Shown here piece by piece: positions 58,401 to 64,000 of a stretch of 64,000 bases of DNA. The notes under the pieces are model-generated. The model saw nothing but the letters and a program-made list of their open reading frames with translations, was not told where the DNA came from and made no database searches. The stretch is taken from positions 992,001-1,056,000 of the forward strand of contig VWND01000005.1 of the NCBI GenBank assembly GCA_009599575.1, written 5' to 3'. Origin of the DNA: Blumeriella jaapii. Its lineage: Eukaryota > Ascomycota > Leotiomycetes > Helotiales > Drepanopezizaceae. Both the position numbers and the translations under genes were made by a program. Each line of letters opens with the position of its first letter. Within the stretch, counting starts at the first letter, position 1.

Positions 58401-59347
58401 GCGAGCTTATCGTTTTCCTGCTTATAAAAAAGTTTTTCGAACTTCGAATATTAAGCTGGAAAAAGTTTTTTCTATAAAAATTACGTTGTCGTTATATTTA
58501 GCTTGCAAAGCGTCGGAAACGAAAATGCTTTTTATTACCGCGAATTATATAATTTTTTTAAATTCGGCGATTTTCGCACGGCGAAAACGTTTTTTGTTTA
58601 TATTATACACAAAAGCAACAAACGTATAATCGCTAAATAATAGTATTTTTTTTTTTCGCGGTCCGCATTCGTTTTTCGTAACGTGTTTATAAAACGCTGA
58701 ATGCAAAAGCGGAAATACAGCTGATATTATAATTAAAAATAAAAAAAATAATTAGCACGGTTGAAAAAACTAGCTTGGTCGGTTCAGAGCTGCCAATAAA
58801 AAACTTTTCCATTTTATGTAAACTGCTTTTAAAATCTCGTATAAATATAAAAGGCCTATCAGTTTTAAAACTTAAATAAGCTTTTTTAATCGTTGTAAAA
58901 ATATTAGCAAAAGTATATAAAACTTTTATCGCGCTGTTTTGTTTATTTGTATTTTTTTAATATATGCGACTAAGTATTTTGAGCTTTTTTCGTTAATTAA
59001 AATCGACGAATAACTGCTCGTTGAAATAAGAAATAACAAATATATCGAATGGCCATTTTATTTTGTTTTTTCTTTGGTCGTACGCTTATTTTAAATCGTA
59101 GTACTGTAAAAATTTGCGATTAATAAAAACGTCGGTAAAGCCCAGGTTTGTAATTAAAAAAAAAATTTATATAACGTCGGTTAATCGTAAAAAAAAAAAT
59201 TAGCAGAAAAAATAAATTTTTTCGGCTTGCTATTATAGCCGATAAATATAATAAATTTATGCAATCGAATAAAACTTACTTCGAAACGTTGAAAAAATTA
59301 ATACGTTAAAAAAATTTTAATCGCACCGAAAATATTAATTCCGCTAT
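58401..59347 (-). pseudogene. G protease and linker to RT
   Basis: Protease near 59080-59190: G-F-T-D-V-F-I-N-R-K-F, matching the fungal form D-(T/S)-G-A-T-x-x-F-(V/I)-x-x-x-F with the Asp/Gly changed. A long charged linker runs to RT. Ends at the solo Copia LTR. Confidence 0.6.
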
Positions 59348-59352
59348 CGATA

Positions 59353-59654
59353 TGTTGCGCTATATTTACATTCCTTTATTTCCTTTCATTTCTTTTGTTC
59401 CAGATTCATTCTTCCTGTACGTTTTCAGTAGTTAGATGTTCCTGGAGCTCGGAAAGGCTCGTAGTCACGTGATAACGAGCCTCCTCGGAGACTAGTTTTT
59501 CCGAGCGACTGACTAAGCGAGCCCGAACCTTCCGTCTTCTGCGGAGAGCTCGCCAGTCAGACTTAGAACAATACAAGTAACATCTCACTGCATACAATTC
59601 ATCCGTCCCAGCCTCCGGTGAGGGTTCCTACCGACTATTCGGCTATGCACGACA
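59353..59654 (+). repeat. Solo LTR of Copia family F, nearly unmutated
   Basis: 302 bp, TGTTGCGC...CACGACA, TSD CGATA (59348-59352, 59655-59659). Formed by recombination between the two LTRs of an F insertion. Visibly richer in C/G than the LTRs of F itself. The open minus frame 59406-59597 lies wholly within it and is not a gene. Confidence 0.95.
59455..59482. promoter_or_regulatory. Hairpin palindrome with CACGTG in the F LTR
   Basis: AGGCTCGT and ACGAGCCT arms flank CACGTG (59466-59471). A candidate bHLH-factor site in the LTR promoter region. Present also in the F 3' LTR. Confidence 0.45.
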
Positions 59655-59659
59655 CGATA

Positions 59660-61428
59660 TATGCAAATGTTTTAATATATAATTTATTGCGTATTAATTT
59701 TATAAAAATTAAAAACTATCGCTTTTCTATTAGAAAGCGCTAATTAAATTTCAAATTTTTTTATAAATCGAATTTTTTATTATAATAAAAGTCTTTGCTA
59801 CGGCTTAAAAGTTTTTTAATAAATCGTTTTGCTTTTCGTCGATAATTATCTCGGCGATTTTACGATTAAACTTAGCGTCGAAGCAAACGTTTGCGAAATG
59901 GCCGGGCTTGCCGCAATTATAATAAAAGCTAGAAAAACGCGCAGCCAAGCGAAAAACCGAGGTTAGTAAAAATAGCAGTTATACGTTCGTAAAAATTTTT
60001 ATTAAAAAAAGGAAAAGCTATGCGAGCAAAAAGAACTAAAAAAATAAAACGCTAGAAAGTTTTAAAAATACCGGAAATACGCTTAAAATCCTGATTAGCA
60101 AAAGCTATAGCAAATAAAAATAACTTATGCGACGGGCAAAAGCTATTTTTTTAGCTCGGATATTACGTAATTTTTTTTTCGCAACGGCTAAAAACTCGTT
60201 TAAAATAATATAATTATTATTTATTTTGTATTTTTTTATTCGAAAATCGTATTTAAAAATAAAAATAATTTTTTCGTATATATTTTTAAATTAACGGTTT
60301 TTAGCAATTTTGCTAATAACCGCGTAGCGAATAAATAAAAAACAAAAATTATTATAAATCTGGCCGTTGTTTATATAAAACTTATTATATTACAATTTAG
60401 CAAATTAAATACGATTGTAATTAAAAAAGCGCTGATTAAAAATGCGAAAAACGTTTCGGACCGATTAAGCTTGATTATAAAACTCGGAATTCAAATATTT
60501 TAAAATAATAGTTTTTGCTTTTTTAATAATATATTTAAAATATGTTTTAGCTTAATTTATATTTTATATAAATTTCTTTAAGTCTTTTTTAATAAACAAT
60601 TTTATATTAATTTTTTATATATTATATTTAACTTTTTTTAATAGTCGCTAAAAGCGTAGCGAAAATATTTGATTTTGAATAATTCGATTCGGAAAATAGC
60701 TAAATCGAAAACGGGAAAATAATATTCGAGAATTAATTAAAAGTCCGTCGTAAAAGCGCGCGAAGTTTGGAATAAAAAAAAAACGTCGCGAACGATATTA
60801 GCGGAAAAAGCTAAAAAGCGAGCGGCGGCAATAGCTTAAGCGATTATTTAAGCGATTTAAAACTGTTAAGCCGTAATAAATTTTTTAACGTTAGCAGATA
60901 TGCTAAATAATCGGTTTAAAAATATTCGTCGGTTTAAAAATATTAAAATATCAGCGTCGTACAACTCGATTTTAAATTCGATAATAAAGCGAAAAAATCC
61001 AGCAGATAATTATAATTCGGTAAAAAAGTCGTAAAATAAAAATTCGCTTTCAGAATCGTCGAAAAAGCCTGGAACGAATAAAAATTCGAAAACAATAAAA
61101 GCAAAAGCAAAAGGTAAAAGTGCTGATTCGAAGCCGAATCGTACGAATTGCGTTCGTTTTCGGATGCCGCGTCGATTTATAAAAAAAGCATAAAATATAT
61201 TATAATATTAAAAAGAAACGATTCGAATTGCAAAAGCAAATCGAATTAATAAAAAAGAAAAATTCCAGCTTTTTCTGAAAACAAAATCAGTAAAAAAGAG
61301 TTTTAATTAAAGCACCGATAAATAAACGTCGGTACGAACGGTTTAAAAAAAGTTCGAATTGCAAAAGCAAATCGAGTTTTTAATCGTAAATATAAAGCTT
61401 TCCAGCGAAAATTATTCGTTTTTTTTTA
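59660..61428 (-). pseudogene. G gag and leader
   Basis: Zinc knuckle at about 59883-59924 reads Y-Y-N-C-G-K-P-G-H-F-A-N-V-C: a CCHC box whose first Cys became Tyr by RIP. This marks the gag C-terminus. The upstream part (about 60000-61250) has long charged frames with stops. The leader and primer site lie next to the LTR. Confidence 0.72.
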
Positions 61429-61684
61429 TATCACAGCTAGCTTAAAAGTGATTAAAAAAATATATAAACCAAAAAATACGCATATAAATTAAAAAAAAAA
61501 CACCGAGCTAAAATGCTCGGGGTCGCGAATTTTATATACAATGGGTTGCGCTTATGGGTCACGTGACTTAGCGCGAGGCCTAGTGGCCGAAGTGGTCCGT
61601 GCCCAAATCTTAATCCAACACCACCAGCAATTATACCACTGGCAATCATACCACTGGCAACTACCATTAGCCAGGATCGTAACA
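61429..61684 (-). repeat. 5' LTR of G
   Basis: 256 bp on the minus strand, TGTTACGATCC...GCTGTGATA. Contains a TATATAAAA-type TATA box (61531-61540 region), GTCACGTGAC (61558-61567) and three CCACTGGCAA units (61626-61672). Start and end resemble H1. Confidence 0.78.
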
Positions 61685-62144
61685 GCTGCAAGCTCTTTGG
61701 TCTTCTGGTGGGTCTTTCATCAACTGTGAAGATTATTTATTTATATAAAGCTTTTTTTCTTTAGCAACCTTTGCTTTTTGCAATTGTTAATTCTAAATAA
61801 ATATTTTTGTTACAAAACCAAAGGCTCGTTTTTTTATATTATATAAATACGGCGATTAATTAACTAATTTTTCAGCCTTTCGATTAATTAAATCGTTATA
61901 TCATTAACAACTTTTTTTCTACGCTGGCGACGGCGTAGATTATTTTTTTTTCGAAATTTTTACGGGTTATATTAAAGTGATCGACCGGTCGTAAAAAGGC
62001 TTATTTCCGCATTTCGCGAAAAATAGCTTTTGTTTAACGATTTTTCTTTTAGCAAAGCTTTTCAGCTTCTGCTACTATATTTCAATCTTTTTTTTTATTA
62101 GCGAAAAAGCAGCCTTCCCTAAAAGCTTTTTCTTTTGAAAAACA
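61685..62144. other. Unassigned 460 bp between G and J
   Basis: The first about 50 bp are of normal base composition, the rest AT-rich. No ORF, LTR end or repeat shared with other elements was found by eye. It may be the original target DNA of G or part of an unseen element. Confidence 0.4.
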
Positions 62145-62391
62145 TGTCACAGTTGGAAATCAGAACCAGGGAACAGAAGTGCATTCATTCGTAAAACTGA
62201 ATCTTAGAAAACTATAAGAATACAAAAAATTCTTCTGACTATATCCCGAAGATCGGCAGATCGGGCCTGCCTCGGAATTCGATTGATCCTGGCCAAAGCT
62301 TAATCCTGGCCAAAGCTGCATGCTGATGTTTACTTCTAGCCTTAATACTTTCTAGCATGCTTCTTCATCGGTCAGCCGATGCCTTTTAACA
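62145..62391 (-). repeat. 3' LTR of J
   Basis: 247 bp, TGTCACAGTTGG...CCTTTTAACA on the plus strand. Almost free of RIP. Contains a direct repeat of TCCTGGCCAAAGCT. Orientation is set by the adjacent polypurine tract. Confidence 0.82.
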
Positions 62392-62408
62392 CTTTCCCCC
62401 TTTTTCGA
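62392..62408 (-). other. Polypurine tract of J
   Basis: On the minus strand GAAAAAGGGGGAAAG directly precedes the LTR: the plus-strand primer for reverse transcription. Confidence 0.75.
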
Positions 62409-62464
62409 TAAGGCCCCTTTTTGTTAATAATTGAAAAAGATAAAATTAGGACCAACAGGTTCGG

Positions 62465-62815
62465 GTTAACAGATCTTTTCAAAACGTCGGTCTAGTAAAA
62501 TTAAAAAGATAAAAAATATCAATTAACGGTAACGTTTTATTAAAACGTCGGTCTTGTAAAATTGAAAGGGTAAAAAGTGTCAATTAACGGTAAAGTTCTT
62601 TTAAAACGTCGGTCTTGTAAAATTGAAAAAGTGAAAAGTATCGATTAACGGTAAGGTTTTTTTTAAAACGTCGGTCTTATAAGATTAAAAGGGTAAAAAA
62701 ATGTCAATTAACGGTAAAATTCTTTTAAAACGTCGGTTTTGTAAAATTAAAAAGGTGAAAAATATTAATTAATAATAAGATTTTAGTAAAATTGTTTGAA
62801 AAATCGGTCTCGTAT
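62465..62815. repeat. 61-bp tandem repeat in the 3' region of J
   Basis: Units begin AAAACGTCGGT at 62481, 62542, 62603, 62665 and 62727, with a degenerate AAAAATCGGT at about 62799: periods 61, 61, 62, 62, then about 72. Lies between the chromodomain stop and the polypurine tract. Confidence 0.9.
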
Positions 62816-62884
62816 AAAAATACATCAGAGTAAAATACAAATAATATTAACTATCAGCGCCAGGTTTAAAAAAGTTGTTTCTGA

Positions 62885-63560
62885 AAAATTAAGCTATTAG
62901 TTTTAATGCGTATTCCAGGTCTTTTGCTTTTTGCTAAAAATCGTAGTTTAAAAACCAGCCTTTCCATCGGACCAAAAAATATAATTTCTTCTACCGTTTT
63001 TTAAACGCAAAATCAAAAATTTAATTCACTTCCTATTTTTTCTTTTTGTTTTCCGCGTCGTTTTCTATAAGATCGGAGCCCGAAAATTCGGCGTTTTATT
63101 CGCTTTTATCCACCTTTATTGCCCTATAATATAAGCTTAATAAACTTACGTAAAAAACGTCGTGCGTGCAGCTTTCAAAAATCGAACAATCGTAATTTAT
63201 ATGCTTAAAAACCAATCTTATTCAAAATAAAAAAAAAACCAAATCTTTTAGCGTCCAGTTTTTTTACAAAATCTTTTCGTTTTTAGGTTTTTTGCGTTTA
63301 AATATACTTTTTTTTCGATCTTAAAATTCGTTTAAATATATTTTCTATCGTAATACTTTATTTAAAAGTCTTAAGCATATAATAAAGCTTTTTTCAATTT
63401 TTAATATATAATTTCCAGTCTTTTTGCAAATTCTGCTGCTAATTCGGATTCGAAATTTAACAGTTTTTTCAGATCAAATAATTTTGCGTTAATTTCGTTT
63501 GCTTAAAAAAAAAACATTTTAATAAACGAAAATAATATATTACTAATAGCGAATTCCGCC
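62885..63560 (-). pseudogene. J integrase C-terminus and chromodomain
   Basis: The C-terminal integrase module lies at about 63120-63330 (K-R-F-x-P-F-x-I...Y-K-L-x-L). The chromodomain at about 62890-63060 reads L-R-L-K-N-G-R-R-N-Y...W-K-G-W-F-L-N-Y-D-F-W, with the aromatic pattern Y-(L/I)-V-(R/K)-W-x-G-(W/Y) recognisable. Stops between modules. Ends at a TAA near 62890. Confidence 0.8.
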
Positions 63561-63860
63561 AAAAAAAGTAAATCTGGCCAATCGTTTTAATTAAAATCAA
63601 CGTAAAACCGAAAATATATTTCGAAGATTACGTTCGCTTTTTTTTATTTGCCCGTCGGTTTGTAAATAAAAAGCGGTTGAAAATTTGCGTTTTATGCGAA
63701 GTATAATCGTGAATATAATTTAAAATACAAAAATAAAAAAAAAAACCGCGATTTGACACGATATCGTTTGATATGCCGTAGCGAAAAAAAAAAAACTGTT
63801 TTACAAAAAATATAAGCAAATTAATTAATAATTATATTTTTGCGCATTAAAACAAAATAA
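63561..63860 (-). pseudogene. J integrase core
   Basis: Open minus frame 63628-63819 with R-Y-G-I-S-N-D-I-V-S-N-R-G (normally G-I-P-x-x-I-V-S-D-R-G, second catalytic Asp changed to Asn), then T-N-R-R-A-N-K-K in the place of the T-D-G-Q-T-E segment. The rest of pol lies to the right of 63860. Confidence 0.8.
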
Positions 63861-64000
63861 AATTATTTCGTTAAACGACAAACGATAATAAATATTACGT
63901 CGTAAATAAAAGTTTTGCCGATTTTATTATACGAAAAATCGCTATTGCTCGAAGCATTTAAAAAGTCGGTAATTAAATCCAAAAAAATGCTATTTCAGAA
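63861..64000 (-). pseudogene. J integrase, proximal part running off the window
   Basis: Continuation of the integrase frame with RIP stops. Too short to place motifs. Confidence 0.45.

Larger units (their letters stand above)
56723..61684 (-). mobile_element. G: outermost Gypsy element, 5' two-thirds
   Basis: Minus-strand element from its 5' LTR (61429-61684) through gag, protease, RT and RNase H to the D2 insertion. It continues as 34982-35099 and beyond X1 outside the window. Hosts two solo LTRs. Oldest resident of this block because all other elements left of 61.7 kb are inside it. Confidence 0.85.
62145..64000 (-). mobile_element. J: chromodomain Gypsy element, 3' end
   Basis: Minus-strand element whose 3' LTR (62145-62391) and polypurine tract lie at its left end. 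The interior runs off the window: 3' tandem repeats, chromodomain, integrase. Distinct from X, D and G in LTR and protein sequence. Confidence 0.85.

Noticed and set aside
59406..59597. 63-aa minus ORF of near-normal composition
   Set aside because: Lies completely inside the solo Copia LTR; open only because this LTR escaped RIP.
61452..61729. ORFs on both strands (61452-61691 minus, 61541-61729 plus)
   Set aside because: They lie within the G LTR and its edge; no coding signal beyond being open.
62465..62815. Regular repeats considered as a CRISPR-like array
   Set aside because: Units are contiguous without spacers, the locus is fungal and lies in the 3' region of a retrotransposon.

Overview
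This window looks like a gene-free, AT-rich heterochromatic block of a filamentous ascomycete (Pezizomycotina). It is built almost entirely from LTR retrotransposons inserted into one another. The host type is inferred from three things: the mutation style (coding frames full of TAA/TAG where CAA, CAG or TGG would be expected, CpA depleted, CpG retained, transitions only between copies, as in repeat-induced point mutation, RIP); the element families (Ty3/Gypsy and Ty1/Copia of fungal type); and the absence of any host gene, tRNA or rRNA. The species cannot be read from this sequence.

Nest order, reconstructed from LTR ends, target-site duplications (TSDs) and lengths. Gypsy element G (minus; 5' LTR 61429-61684) is the oldest layer and reappears at 34982-35099. 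It was hit by X1 (plus; 1-4401 and 33023-34981), D2 (minus; 35100-56722), a solo LTR of G type, H1 (57788-58019), and a solo Copia LTR (59353-59654). X1 was hit by X2 (minus; 4402-33018), and X2 by X3 (plus; 5065-16354) and by D1 (plus; 22950-28974). D2 was hit by Copia element F (plus; 37655-51877) and by a non-autonomous TIR DNA element E (51931-53314). F was hit by D3 (minus; 38421-44404). When inserts are subtracted, X2 is 11,293 bp against 11,290 bp for the uninterrupted X3, which strongly supports the reconstruction. Another Gypsy element with a chromodomain, J (minus), enters at the right edge from 62145.

Family X is a large Gypsy element: about 265-bp LTRs, a tRNA-like primer-binding site, gag, protease, RT, RNase H, integrase, then about 0.5 kb of spacer and about 3.3 kb of additional coding-like sequence (ORF3) that I do not recognise. 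It also carries four in-frame 33-bp palindromic repeats per copy. Family D is a 6-kb Gypsy element with 172-186-bp LTRs and a C-terminal chromodomain. F is an 8.2-kb Copia element with a possible half-tRNA-Met primer site and an extra 1.4-kb 3' segment. All pol genes are broken. F still has the YVDD catalytic codons; X and D have lost an aspartate there.

The points most worth a second look are the in-frame palindromes and ORF3 of family X, the CACGTG palindromes shared by three unrelated LTR families, the extra 3' segment of F, and the contrast between heavily mutated interiors and nearly clean short repeats (solo LTRs, TIRs).
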